Positions 1-7,523 of a stretch of DNA of 21,263 bases are shown here, piece by piece. The stretch is from CAYLNH01 sp964384625 (GTDB taxonomy: Bacteria; Verrucomicrobiota; Lentisphaeria; JABSQK01). The stretch is from the NCBI GenBank assembly GCA_964384625.1, contig CAYLNH010000113.1, positions 1-21,263 of the forward strand, given 5' to 3'. The position numbers and the translations under genes were made by a program. The notes beneath the pieces are model-generated. The model saw nothing but the letters and a program-made list of their open reading frames with translations, made no database searches and was not told the DNA's origin. The number at the start of each line of letters is the position of its first letter. Position 1 is the first letter of the stretch.

Positions 1-110
1 GGCCGCCGGTGGCTGGACTGGCGAACGTTCCGGCGCTATGGTGCGGCTCTTGCCAGAACACGAAGGGATGACCTGCAGAACTGACATGCGCCCCATCCGG
101 CCTCAGCCTC
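1..110. other. window edge, no gene seen
   Basis: There is no convincing coding sequence here. An open frame enters from position 38 and is continuous with the regulator downstream, but its first 37 codons read through that gene's promoter and show no family resemblance. Confidence 0.5.
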
Positions 111-139
111 TTGAATTTCTGTATCAGTCAGCCTACAAT
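111..139 (+). promoter_or_regulatory. sigma70-like promoter of the GntR/SBP regulator
   Basis: A -35 TTGAAT (111-116) and a -10 TACAAT (134-139, five of six consensus bases) are separated by exactly 17 bp. The predicted transcription start is about 146, only a few bases before the ATG at 149, and no Shine-Dalgarno precedes that ATG. The mRNA may therefore be leaderless. This is sequence inference only. Confidence 0.5.
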
Positions 140-148
140 ACGGGTACA

Positions 149-1600
149 ATGGCCAAGCAACCGAAACTCAAAGATGACCGTGTCCGTGACCGTATTGTCG
201 AGGACGTGCTGCAGCAGATCGAGAACGGCGAACTGCAGCCCGGCGACAAACTGGCGCCGGTCCGCAAACTGTGCGATATCTACGGGGTCAGCCAACGGAT
301 TGTCGACCAGGCCAAAGCCGTGCTCGTCGAGCAGGGAGTTCTGGAGAACCGGCCGCGCAGCGGCTCCTACATTGTTGAGGACCTGCCGTCGGCCAGGCCG
401 GCGCCGGTTGCCGGCAAACCGATCCAGAGTACGCGTTCCGTGGATCCGGTGCTGTCCACCTTCAGCGGCATGTTCCGCTACTACTTTCCGCAGCCCTCGC
501 CCTGTACGCTGCGGGTCTATATCTGCGAAGCGCTCGAGACCAACATGCAGCTCTGGCAGGTCTTGATCAAAGACTTCTGTGAGACTCGCCCGAACGTGAA
601 CGTCCAGATGCTGACCTGCGAGGACGGGCACGTGGCTGACTTGATTGATGACCACGAGATCGATGTGGTGATGGCCACGCCGGTCGTCCTCAACGCCATC
701 GGCGCGGAGCGTTTTCAGGATGTCTCTGAGTTCACTGAACGCATTGCCGCCTCGGAGGATCTCCTGGAGATTGTGCCGCGCGGTCCGGCATTCTACCGCG
801 ACTTTGTCGGGGTGCCGTTCTCGATTTCATTGACGTACCTGTTTGTCAACCAGGCGCTGGCCGAACAAGTCGGTTATGAGGATTTTGCGCCGGAATCGGC
901 CGATGAGTTTTTCGCCGCGCTGGCAGCGCTGGCGCCGGCCTTGAAGGAGCTCGACGTCATACCGATGGTCGGCCCCGGTCTGAACGAGTGTATGTTCATG
1001 AGCGGCGCTCTCCAATTGGACAAACGCGGCAAGATCCATCTGGACATCAACCGCGCCATCGAGTGTCTGGAAGCGATCGGTCGGCAGGAGTTGTTTGCCA
1101 TGCGCGGCCGGGATCTGGAGACCTTCCTGGCCGGCGAGGCATTCTGCATGACCAACAGTTCGTTCCAGATCGTCAGCTTCGGCGACAACGAACCCGATTT
1201 CCGCTGGCGCGTCCTCCCCGTCCCGGTGAACGAAGGCGCCAAGGTTCCCGGCATCATGATGACGCTCGCGGTCAACAGCCAGTCAAAGAATCAGAACGAG
1301 GCCATGCATTTCATCGCCTATATGCTGACCAAGCGCAGTCAGGCTGAATTCGGTCGCTTGCCGGGCAACCTGCCCGTGTTGAAATCAGCCCTCGAACGAC
1401 CGCCGTTGGTCGACCCGAAAAACATGCCGCCCGGTACGCGGGAGCGGGCGCTGGGGCGAAATACGTTGACCTGGAACCAAACGTCGCGGGCCCGCTTCCT
1501 GGCTCACGGCGGCATCGGCGGCATGTTGACGCAGGACCTCCTGAACGGGCGGTTGACCGCCCGTGAAGCCGTCGAGCGCGTGTGGCTCATGGCACACTGA
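149..1600 (+). CDS. GntR-type transcriptional regulator fused to a solute-binding-protein-like domain
   Basis: This is a 483-residue one-component regulator. Residues about 8-77 form a GntR-family winged helix (VRDRIVEDVLQQIENGEL, PGDKLAPVRKL, then GVSQRIVDQA as recognition helix and a wing near RPRSGSYIV). After a short Pro/Ala linker, residues about 120-483 resemble a family 1 extracellular sugar-binding protein (ABC type), for example LRVYICEALETNMQLWQVL and the later NEAMHFIAYMLTK. There is no signal peptide, so the binding domain would act in the cytoplasm as the ligand sensor, probably for a sugar or oligosaccharide. The ATG at 149 is chosen because the winged helix starts right after it and a promoter ends just before it. 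It lies 46 bp before a flavin-reductase-like gene and near a putative glycosidase, a natural regulatory target. The ligand is unknown. Confidence 0.8.
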   Translation: MAKQPKLKDDRVRDRIVEDVLQQIENGELQPGDKLAPVRKLCDIYGVSQRIVDQAKAVLVEQGVLENRPRSGSYIVEDLPSARPAPVAGKPIQSTRSVDPVLSTFSGMFRYYFPQPSPCTLRVYICEALETNMQLWQVLIKDFCETRPNVNVQMLTCEDGHVADLIDDHEIDVVMATPVVLNAIGAERFQDVSEFTERIAASEDLLEIVPRGPAFYRDFVGVPFSISLTYLFVNQALAEQVGYEDFAPESADEFFAALAALAPALKELDVIPMVGPGLNECMFMSGALQLDKRGKIHLDINRAIECLEAIGRQELFAMRGRDLETFLAGEAFCMTNSSFQIVSFGDNEPDFRWRVLPVPVNEGAKVPGIMMTLAVNSQSKNQNEAMHFIAYMLTKRSQAEFGRLPGNLPVLKSALERPPLVDPKNMPPGTRERALGRNTLTWNQTSRARFLAHGGIGGMLTQDLLNGRLTAREAVERVWLMAH

Positions 1601-1632
1601 GCAACTTGCATCTCCCCGCGAATCTCCAGAGT

Positions 1633-1639
1633 AGAAGGA
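1633..1639 (+). promoter_or_regulatory. ribosome binding site deciding a GTG start
   Basis: AGAAGGA-type Shine-Dalgarno (core AAGGA 1635-1639) lies 7 nt before GTG at 1647. It supports GTG as the start of the flavin-reductase-like gene. Confidence 0.6.
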
Positions 1640-1646
1640 CGGTCTT

Positions 1647-2186
1647 GTGAAACAATCCGATTACCGCGAATTCCGTGACTGTTGCGGCGCGCCGCAACGC
1701 ATCTGCTGGGCTGTGGCCGAACACGACGGCAAGCGCAGCATCTGTCCGCTCGGCTGGAAAATGTGGACGTCGTTTGCGCCGCCGATGATCGCGATCTCCG
1801 TGGCGCCTTCACGGTTCACGCACGACCTGATCGCTGAGTCCGGCGAGTTTGTCCTGGCCTGGCCCGGCGCCGATCTCGCCGAAGAAACGCTGGTGTGCGG
1901 CACCCGCAGCGGCCGCGACCTGGATAAGTTTCAAGCCTGTGACCTGGCCACGCAGCCCGCCGCCGCGGTCGGGCCGCCGTTGATCGCCGACTGCCTCGCC
2001 AATCTCGAGTGTCGCGTCGACGGCCGACTGACGACCGGGGATCACACGATCTTCGCCGCCGACATCCTGGCCTTCTGGGTGCGGGACGACGCCAACGGCG
2101 GCGTGCTCTGCCAGGTCGGCGAAGAAAGCGGCTACGAATTTCTGCTGCAGAAGGGCATGTACCGCTTCGGCGTTGTGAAGCCCTGA
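1647..2186 (+). CDS. flavin reductase-like (FMN-binding split barrel) protein
   Basis: The 179-residue protein matches the flavin reductase-like domain. It has an early region with a Cys-Pro-Leu-Gly turn followed by WKMWTSFAPPMIAISVAPSR, then HDLIAESGEFVLAWPG, a CGTRSGRDLDKF segment, and a LECRVDGRLTTGDHTIF stretch typical of the barrel's C-terminal half. Such proteins bind FMN and either reduce free flavin with NAD(P)H or use bound FMN for small redox steps; the exact substrate cannot be read. The start is GTG, supported by a Shine-Dalgarno. It probably shares a transcript with the regulator upstream (46 bp gap). Several cysteines (12, 13, 20, 33) sit near the N-terminus, so an iron or redox role is possible but unproven. 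Confidence 0.75.
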   Translation: MKQSDYREFRDCCGAPQRICWAVAEHDGKRSICPLGWKMWTSFAPPMIAISVAPSRFTHDLIAESGEFVLAWPGADLAEETLVCGTRSGRDLDKFQACDLATQPAAAVGPPLIADCLANLECRVDGRLTTGDHTIFAADILAFWVRDDANGGVLCQVGEESGYEFLLQKGMYRFGVVKP

Positions 2187-2478
2187 CATCCCTGCTCAAG
2201 CCGCGCTTTATGTATCTTGAGCACGTGTCTCGGCGAAGCCTTTGGGCGAAGACTGATCCCGGCTCAAGTCCTTCTTTCTCCCCGGCTCCGACGCCCCTGC
2301 TGTCCGCTGTCGCAGTACCGACACTGCATCTGCGACCACCAACGGTGTGGCCGCCGCCACAAACACGGGCAACATCCCCTTCAGCCAGGCCCAACAGAAA
2401 ATGCACAGCCCTTATTTCAGAAAGGCTTTTACGCGGCCTGGTCCAGACACAATGAATTTATCTCCCGGGGTGACGTAA
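2187..2478. other. convergent intergenic region, no gene
   Basis: This stretch lies between two converging genes. The open frames in it overlap both strands and show no family signature. The only structure I see is the inverted repeat at 2193-2223. Confidence 0.5.
2193..2223 (+). terminator. hairpin after flavin-reductase-like gene
   Basis: An 8-bp perfect inverted repeat, TGCTCAAG (2193-2200) and CTTGAGCA (2216-2223), with a 15-nt loop, starts 7 bp after the stop codon. There is no U-tract, so intrinsic termination is uncertain; mRNA 3'-end stabilisation is an alternative. Confidence 0.35.
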
Positions 2479-3483
2479 TCAGACGATGTCGCTGTGGGCG
2501 TCGATGGCTTTGCGGATTGTCGCCACTTCGTCCGCCGTCAATTCGGCGTCGCCGGCAGCAGCGTTTTCCTGTGCCTGCTGAATGGTCCGGGCGCCAACCA
2601 GTGCATGGCTGCAGCCGGGCTGATGCACGGCCCAGGCAATGGCCAACTGCGCCAGCGTGATCTCGTGCGCGTCGGCAATCGGCTTGATTTCGGCCAGCAG
2701 GCTGGCCACGCGTTCGCGGTTTTCAACGGTCCAACGTTTGCCGCGTGACCGCTGGTCGGTCTCATCAAACGTCCGGTCCGGTCCGATCTTACCCGTGAGC
2801 AGGCCCTGGCCGATGGGAGAATATGCCAGGAAGGCAATGTTATTGGCGTCGCAATACGGCAGGATGGCGTCTTCCATCTTGCGGTCGATCATGGAGTACT
2901 TTTCCTGATCGCTGTCGAGGGCACCGACAGCGCGATATTCGTCCGTCTGTTCGGTGGTGGCGTTGCTGACGCCGATGGCGCGGATCTTGCCTTCATCTTT
3001 CAGCTTCAGCAACTCAGCCATGGTGTCGGCGATCGGTGTGGTTGTTTCCTGCCAGTGCGTCTGGTACAGATCGATCACATCCGTCCGCAACCGTTTCAGA
3101 CTCAATTCGACTTCGTAGCGAATACTCTCCGGGCCCAGATAGCGATGGACTTCGTGGGTCTGTTCGCCGACGCCGATCATATCGTCGCCGGACTTGAAGA
3201 AGAAGTCACCCTTGTCGGTATGCCAGATCAGGCCGCACTTGGTGGCGATCACCGCCTTGTCGCGGCGGTCCTTGATTGCCTTACCGACGATTTCTTCGGA
3301 CTGGCCGAAGCCGTACATCGGCGCTGTATCAATAAGATTGATGCCTGCATCGATGGCGGCGTGAATGCATTTGATGGAGTCGGCCTCTTCGGTGCCGCCC
3401 CACATCCAGCCGCCGATGGCCCAGGTACCCAGACCAACTACAGATGCTTCAATGCCGGATGCTCCCAAGGCTCGATAACGCAT
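2479..3483 (-). CDS. aldo/keto reductase
   Basis: The 334-residue protein is full length for the aldo/keto reductase superfamily of NAD(P)H-dependent (alpha/beta)8 barrels, which reduce aldehydes or ketones, including sugars. The catalytic tetrad is visible: Asp52 and Tyr57 in INLIDTAPMYGFGQSEE, Lys82 in VIATKCG, and His143 in DLYQTHWQ. The cofactor-binding C-terminal part has AIGVSN, AYSPIGQGLLTGK and a late LVGAR segment. The ATG at 3483 has an AAAGGAC ribosome site. It begins 43 bp after the stop of the putative glycoside hydrolase on the same strand, so the two are probably co-transcribed, suggesting conversion of a released sugar or aldose. The substrate cannot be determined from sequence. 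Confidence 0.9.
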   Translation of the reverse strand: MRYRALGASGIEASVVGLGTWAIGGWMWGGTEEADSIKCIHAAIDAGINLIDTAPMYGFGQSEEIVGKAIKDRRDKAVIATKCGLIWHTDKGDFFFKSGDDMIGVGEQTHEVHRYLGPESIRYEVELSLKRLRTDVIDLYQTHWQETTTPIADTMAELLKLKDEGKIRAIGVSNATTEQTDEYRAVGALDSDQEKYSMIDRKMEDAILPYCDANNIAFLAYSPIGQGLLTGKIGPDRTFDETDQRSRGKRWTVENRERVASLLAEIKPIADAHEITLAQLAIAWAVHQPGCSHALVGARTIQQAQENAAAGDAELTADEVATIRKAIDAHSDIV

Positions 3484-3526
3484 GTCCCAGGTCCTTTCGA
3501 TCGTCAGTTCTCAAACAGGAAACGAA

Positions 3527-5878
3527 CTATTCTACCCCCTCACGGGGCAAGGTCAACGTGACGGCGGCCGGCGCCGGCGGATAGCTGGTGATCCACGCCG
3601 CAGGCTTGATCTCGGCGGTGCCGCCGTCCAATAGCAGCACGACAACGTCGATCTCGCGATTGTGCATCTCCGGTGTGACGGGGATGTAGTGTGTGGTGTT
3701 GCCGGATGCCTCGCGTACGCGGCATTCGAACACGTTGCTCGGATAGGACGGACTGCGATCCGGGGCGCCCACCGGGCGGCCCGCGCGTACCGCGACATAT
3801 GCCGTCTCAACGCCGTGTTCGCCGTCCAGCGCTACCGCGAGATAACTGTTGTCCGCTTCCGTACCAAGCTCGAACGAGCCCTGCCAGGCAGCGATCGGCG
3901 GCGCTGCCGACAGCCGGCCGAACAGATTCGAGCCGCGCCAGTCGCTGCGATCCAGCATGTTACCGTCCAGCGCCGCCGCGACCGATGACACACGACCGGG
4001 CGCCGGCGAGCAGCGGAGGTAGCGCAGGTCCATTGCCGCCTCCAGGTCGGCCACATAGGTGATGATCTGGTGCTTGTCATAGCGGACGCCGCTGCCGTTG
4101 CGCGTGATGTAGGCGACATCCACCGACTCTTGCGGTGCGGCTTTGTCCAGGCGGAATCGGATCGGCTGCCAGTCTTTGAGATCGGCTGTGACGTCGGCGC
4201 TCAGTTCAAGCGGGAAGTCCTCTTGTTTCTCGAGTGCCTGCAGTATCAGTCGATCGACCTTGATGCCCTTGCCGAATTGTACTCGCAGCGCGCCGCTGCG
4301 GATGCGCATATCCTCGGTTTCGCGATACCAGACACTGAAGAACGTGTCCGGTTTGCCGTCGAACATGTACTTGTCCCAAATGCCGCGCCGCCGGAATAAC
4401 TCCTGCTCGAAGAACGCATCTCGGGCTGCCTGTACGGCTGGAATCTGTGTAGGGCCCGAACGCCGGAGTTCGCGGACCTCCAGGGCGTCGTTGTCTGCGG
4501 CGAAACACGTTGCTTCGTAGAGTTCCTCGGCATCGGTCGGCACCGGACAGGCAGTCAGTTCGCCCAATTTGCGGTGGGGCGGGAATCCCGGTTTGTGGCC
4601 CGGGAACTCCACGGTTTGGCTGCTGCCGTCCGGCAAGGAGACGTCGCAACTGGTGCCCGGCGTGCCCAGCAGTCGCAGTTCCACCGGGTGGTTGGGCATG
4701 TCGCGTACGACTTCAAAGTCGCAGCCGACAACGCTCGGCTCCGGGCAGGGATCGGCCGAAACCGCCACCAGACAGGACCGGAACGCCGGCACCTCCACGG
4801 TGGTTTCGTCGCCGAAGCTGAAGTCGCCGACGACGCGTTCGACCGGATGGTACTGGCGGACGTTCAGCGATTCTGTTTCCTGCAGTCCGATTGTCCGGTC
4901 CAGTTTGATCGTGTACTCAACCGGCTCCCAGGACAGGTTGCGCAGCGTGATCAGGCGGGTGCGGTCATTCCCGCGGGAGACGGCGTTCGGACCGTATTGT
5001 GCTTCGGACAGGAGCATGCCGTTAACCAGGATGTCGCGATAGCGGCGGTGGAGATTGTAGATGCGTGCCAGCCGCGGAGATTCGTCGTCCCGCAACAGCC
5101 AGGGGTTGCCGTAGATCTCGGGCGCCAGAATGAGACAGCGGTTGAACGCCTGCAGAATCAGATCGTCTTCCCAGTAATCCAGACAGGAGGACAAACAAAC
5201 GCCGTGGTCCTCGGTCAGCCGCTGCAGGTCCGGCGGCAGCCCGCGGGCCAGGGCGCCGGCACGGTGATGCGGTGCGGTTGTGGTGTTTGCCATGTGCACG
5301 TCGATATAGGTCTCGGCGCCTTCCCACAGCCAGGTGGTGCAGTGCTCGACCGCGTGACCCAGATTCAAACGGTGATTCAGCAGAATGAGATCCGGACTGT
5401 ACTTGCGGCACTCCGTCATCATGTGGGCAAAGGCATCGCGCTTTTCTTCGCGCAACTGGCCGCAGACGCCGTCGATCTTGAACAGCATGAAGTTGTGATC
5501 GCGGCAGAGACTGACCATCATCTCCGTACGCGCCGCCTCTTCCGCCGGCGTTTCGCCGAAGCCGTCGGGCCCGCCCCACAGCCCCAGCCGGGTGTTGATT
5601 TCGGCTGCGGCTGCCGCGATTGGCGCGACGCCGTCCGGGAAGCGTTCGCGGAAGCGCTCGGAGTCCATCGAGCCGTAGCAGCCGCCGCCGTCGATGTTGC
5701 CGGCATCCCAGGCGTAGATGTCGAGGACCATCCCGTATTCCCGCTGCAGCCACGCGAAGAACTCCAGGTTGACCAACGTCTGGGCTGCCGTCGAGCCCTC
5801 ATTGGTGTTGTTGATCCAGGAGAAATACTGCGATCGCGACGGCGTCTGTTCATCGGCTCCGGGGAAGACGTTCGGCAT
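3527..5878 (-). CDS. putative glycoside hydrolase-like protein (alpha-galactosidase/clan GH-D-like TIM barrel), tentative
   Basis: This 783-residue protein has an N-terminal (beta/alpha)8-barrel-like half. VLDIYAWDAG sits near residue 51, FMLFKIDG near 130-137, LILLNHR near 164, and SSCLDYWEDDLILQAFNRCL near 230-249. The K-x-D arrangement of FKIDG (Asp136) recalls the nucleophile strand of GH36/GH31-like enzymes, and the later Asp-rich SCLDYWEDD could carry the acid. Both assignments are inference. Residues about 310-400 look like a beta-sandwich, and the C-terminal half (about 420-783) seems to hold further beta-rich domains. There is no signal peptide, so it is probably cytoplasmic. The ATG at 5878 is preceded by an AAAGGAA ribosome site (8-nt spacing) and lies at the beginning of conserved-looking sequence. 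The frame stays open upstream to 7246, but that part is antisense to the lipoprotein gene and is rejected. It is followed by an aldo/keto reductase. Confidence 0.65.
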   Translation of the reverse strand: MPNVFPGADEQTPSRSQYFSWINNTNEGSTAAQTLVNLEFFAWLQREYGMVLDIYAWDAGNIDGGGCYGSMDSERFRERFPDGVAPIAAAAAEINTRLGLWGGPDGFGETPAEEAARTEMMVSLCRDHNFMLFKIDGVCGQLREEKRDAFAHMMTECRKYSPDLILLNHRLNLGHAVEHCTTWLWEGAETYIDVHMANTTTAPHHRAGALARGLPPDLQRLTEDHGVCLSSCLDYWEDDLILQAFNRCLILAPEIYGNPWLLRDDESPRLARIYNLHRRYRDILVNGMLLSEAQYGPNAVSRGNDRTRLITLRNLSWEPVEYTIKLDRTIGLQETESLNVRQYHPVERVVGDFSFGDETTVEVPAFRSCLVAVSADPCPEPSVVGCDFEVVRDMPNHPVELRLLGTPGTSCDVSLPDGSSQTVEFPGHKPGFPPHRKLGELTACPVPTDAEELYEATCFAADNDALEVRELRRSGPTQIPAVQAARDAFFEQELFRRRGIWDKYMFDGKPDTFFSVWYRETEDMRIRSGALRVQFGKGIKVDRLILQALEKQEDFPLELSADVTADLKDWQPIRFRLDKAAPQESVDVAYITRNGSGVRYDKHQIITYVADLEAAMDLRYLRCSPAPGRVSSVAAALDGNMLDRSDWRGSNLFGRLSAAPPIAAWQGSFELGTEADNSYLAVALDGEHGVETAYVAVRAGRPVGAPDRSPSYPSNVFECRVREASGNTTHYIPVTPEMHNREIDVVVLLLDGGTAEIKPAAWITSYPPAPAAVTLTLPREGVE

Positions 5879-5904
5879 GGTAACGTTCCTTTGTGGTGTC
5901 CGTA

Positions 5905-5932
5905 ACACTACGACCGCGGGATCACCGGTCAA
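5905..5932 (-). promoter_or_regulatory. possible promoter of the glycoside-hydrolase-like gene
   Basis: On the minus strand, TTGACC (5927-5932) is separated by 16 bp from a weak -10 TAGTGT (5905-5910). It lies 27 bp before the ATG, in the 153-bp divergent intergenic region. The -10 match is poor. Confidence 0.25.
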
Positions 5933-6020
5933 CTGATCGCGCCTGATCTCCGGTTCCGGGAGGGGTCTGGACGCGGCAGGCACTCTCCGGTATGGTACCC
6001 GCGTAATTATAAAACCGACT

Positions 6021-6025
6021 GGGAG
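6021..6025 (+). promoter_or_regulatory. ribosome binding site of the CBM9-like lipoprotein
   Basis: GGGAG lies 6 nt before the ATG at 6032. An AT-rich stretch (TAATTATAAAA, 6004-6014) just upstream could hold the -10 element of this divergently transcribed gene, but I see no matching -35. Confidence 0.45.
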
Positions 6026-6031
6026 ATCATA

Positions 6032-7006
6032 ATGCTCACACGCCTGCTGTCCGCGGTCACCGCGGTTACTGCAATCGGGCTGCTTTGCGGCTGCCGGACG
6101 ACACCGAAGGTCGAATATGAAGTCGTCAAGGAAGAGCATAAAGCGCTGGCTGATCGCGTTGAAGAAATGCTGCGGCAGACCAGGAATACGCCGGGTCACG
6201 AACACGCCAATCGAATCCGCAGTTATCATCTGAAGAACCTGAAGAAGCTGCGCGGCGAAAAACCGGCGAAGAAAGGTGAGTTCGCCAAGTGCATCCCGGA
6301 CATCAGGAACATCATCGCGACCGCTGAACGCGGGTTGGATTGGCCCCACTGGCCCGAGATCCATGTGCCGGAAGCCGGCAAAGAACTGAAGATCGACGGC
6401 AAATTGGATGAGCCCGCCTGGGCCAAGGCCTACACCTGGCGCGCCACGTACCCGTTCAGCCAGAAGGAGCGCGTTGATACACCCAAGACAGTCTGGCGCA
6501 TTACCTGGGACGAGAAGTACCTCTACTTCGCCTTCGAGTGCGAGGATACCGACGTTGTCTCGCCGAAGCGCAAACGCGACGACCATGTCTACTTCGATGA
6601 CTGCGCCGAGATCATGATCATGTCCGAACCGCGATTCCGGGTGTATTGGGAGTTGGTGGTTGGGCCGTCGGGCAGTATCTACGACTCGATCCAGTGCAAG
6701 AAATATGACAAATGGGGTGCCGACCAGTACCCCGAAGCCACGATGAAAGGGCTTCTGACGGGGATCAGTATCGACGGCACGCTGAACAAGTCCGACGATG
6801 TGGACAAGGGTTATACCGTCGAGATGGCGGTGCCGTTCTCGCAGCTTCCCGGCTACAGCCGGGCGTTGCCGAAGAAGGGCGATAAGCTGCGGTTCGTCAT
6901 GATCCGACTTGATCGCCAGGGAAAACGCTTCGCCGCCTACGCCTTCAAGCCTCTCCTGAGTTGGGGCCACAACATCTGGGACCACGCCACGATGGTACTG
7001 CAGTAA
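6032..7006 (+). CDS. lipoprotein with CBM9-like (DOMON-related) carbohydrate-binding domain
   Basis: This is a 324-residue lipoprotein. Residues 1-20 are a signal peptide ending in a lipobox, LLCGC, with Cys21 as the lipidation site. A charged helical segment (about 26-105, Lys/Glu/Arg rich) follows. From about residue 115 there is a CBM9-like domain: ELKIDGKLDEPAWAKA, then VWRITWDEKYLYFAFECEDTDV, DDHVYFDDCAEIMI and YTVEMAVPFSQL are the family's recognisable strands. Such domains bind the reducing end of glycans in xylanases and occur alone in many environmental bacteria. The protein probably sits on the outer or inner membrane facing the periplasm or outside. It is divergent from a putative glycosidase and may deliver or sense glycan; that is inference from context. 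Confidence 0.8.
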   Translation: MLTRLLSAVTAVTAIGLLCGCRTTPKVEYEVVKEEHKALADRVEEMLRQTRNTPGHEHANRIRSYHLKNLKKLRGEKPAKKGEFAKCIPDIRNIIATAERGLDWPHWPEIHVPEAGKELKIDGKLDEPAWAKAYTWRATYPFSQKERVDTPKTVWRITWDEKYLYFAFECEDTDVVSPKRKRDDHVYFDDCAEIMIMSEPRFRVYWELVVGPSGSIYDSIQCKKYDKWGADQYPEATMKGLLTGISIDGTLNKSDDVDKGYTVEMAVPFSQLPGYSRALPKKGDKLRFVMIRLDRQGKRFAAYAFKPLLSWGHNIWDHATMVLQ

Positions 7007-7052
7007 AGAAATCGGCGGACCGATTTCTTCTAGTCGGCAGCTTTGCTGCCGA
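7006..7052 (+). terminator. tandem terminator-like hairpins after the lipoprotein gene
   Basis: First hairpin: a perfect 10-bp stem, AAGAAATCGG (7006-7015) with CCGATTTCTT (7020-7029), and a 4-nt loop, starting at the last base of the stop codon. Second hairpin: a perfect 8-bp stem, TCGGCAGC (7034-7041) with GCTGCCGA (7045-7052), and a TTT loop. The T-rich 3' arm of the first stem may act as a weak U-tract. Confidence 0.6.
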
Positions 7053-7059
7053 AGATCGG

Positions 7060-7379
7060 ACAACGGCTGCATGCGGCAGTCCCTTGCAGGCCCCGGGCTG
7101 ACCCAGAGCCTACGGGCCGGGTGTTGCCTCTCCGGCGCCACGGAGTGGCGGAAACACGGGATTACGCGTGGGGATGAACTGCCGCCGTGGACCGTCGAGA
7201 ACGCCCCTGCGGCGCTCCCACGGAAACATATCGTCGTCGTCGGCATTGTCGATTTCTTCCCCCGCCCCTCCGGCGCCCCGGAGGGTCGGAAACATGAGCA
7301 GCCCCGGGTGACCGCAGGGATCTGCTCCGGCGCCCCGAAGGGGCGGAAACATGAGTAGCCCCGGGTGACCGCAGGGAAC
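7060..7379. repeat. GC-rich hairpin repeats, left of the assembly gap
   Basis: The region has no credible gene. It holds copies of a GC-rich unit. A degenerate copy is at 7136-7150 (CGCCAC-gga-GTGGCG palindrome followed by GAAACAC). Two near-identical copies are at 7270-7320 and 7327-7379, with a 57-bp period. Each has a CGCCCC/GGGGCG-type hairpin, then GAAACATGAG, then CCCCGGGTGACCGCAGGGA. Translated frames give 'GHPGLLMF' style strings, which I recall as spurious proteins in Planctomycetes/Lentisphaerae-type drafts. It is probably a dispersed intergenic repeat family. Confidence 0.7.
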
Positions 7380-7479
7380 NNNNNNNNNNNNNNNNNNNNN
7401 NNNNNNNNNNNNNNNNNNNNNNNNNNNNNNNNNNNNNNNNNNNNNNNNNNNNNNNNNNNNNNNNNNNNNNNNNNNNNNN
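7380..7479. other. assembly gap (100 N)
   Basis: Exactly 100 N lie between repeat copies, the usual placeholder for a scaffold gap of unknown size. The repeat family on both sides probably caused the break. Linkage between the left and right parts therefore depends on scaffolding. Confidence 0.97.
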
Positions 7480-7500
7480 GTCCCCGAAGGGGGCGAACAC
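7480..7500. repeat. GC-rich repeat remnant, right of the gap
   Basis: CCCCGAAGGGGGCGAACAC resembles the hairpin core and GAAACA part of the repeats left of the gap. Confidence 0.45.
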
Positions 7501-7523
7501 CCTATGCCGCCGTCAGGGTGTTC
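7495..7523 (-). terminator. hairpin straddling the tilS stop codon
   Basis: A perfect 9-bp inverted repeat, GAACACCCT (7495-7503) with AGGGTGTTC (7515-7523), has an 11-nt loop and covers the TGA stop at 7513-7515. The stem is strong for tilS mRNA, but no U-tract follows. Confidence 0.4.

Noticed and set aside
4574..5905. 443-codon + strand open frame
   Set aside because: Antisense shadow of the glycosidase-like gene, with an Arg/Gln/Ala-rich composition and no motif.
5879..7246. Open frame extending the glycosidase-like gene upstream on the minus strand to a total of 1239 codons
   Set aside because: The extension is antisense to the CBM9-like lipoprotein, lacks family motifs, and a good ribosome site marks ATG 5878. 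Open antisense frames are common in this GC-rich sequence.
7270..7379. CRISPR-like repeats
   Set aside because: Only two good copies, no spacers of uniform length and no cas genes. The unit itself is an internal hairpin repeat.
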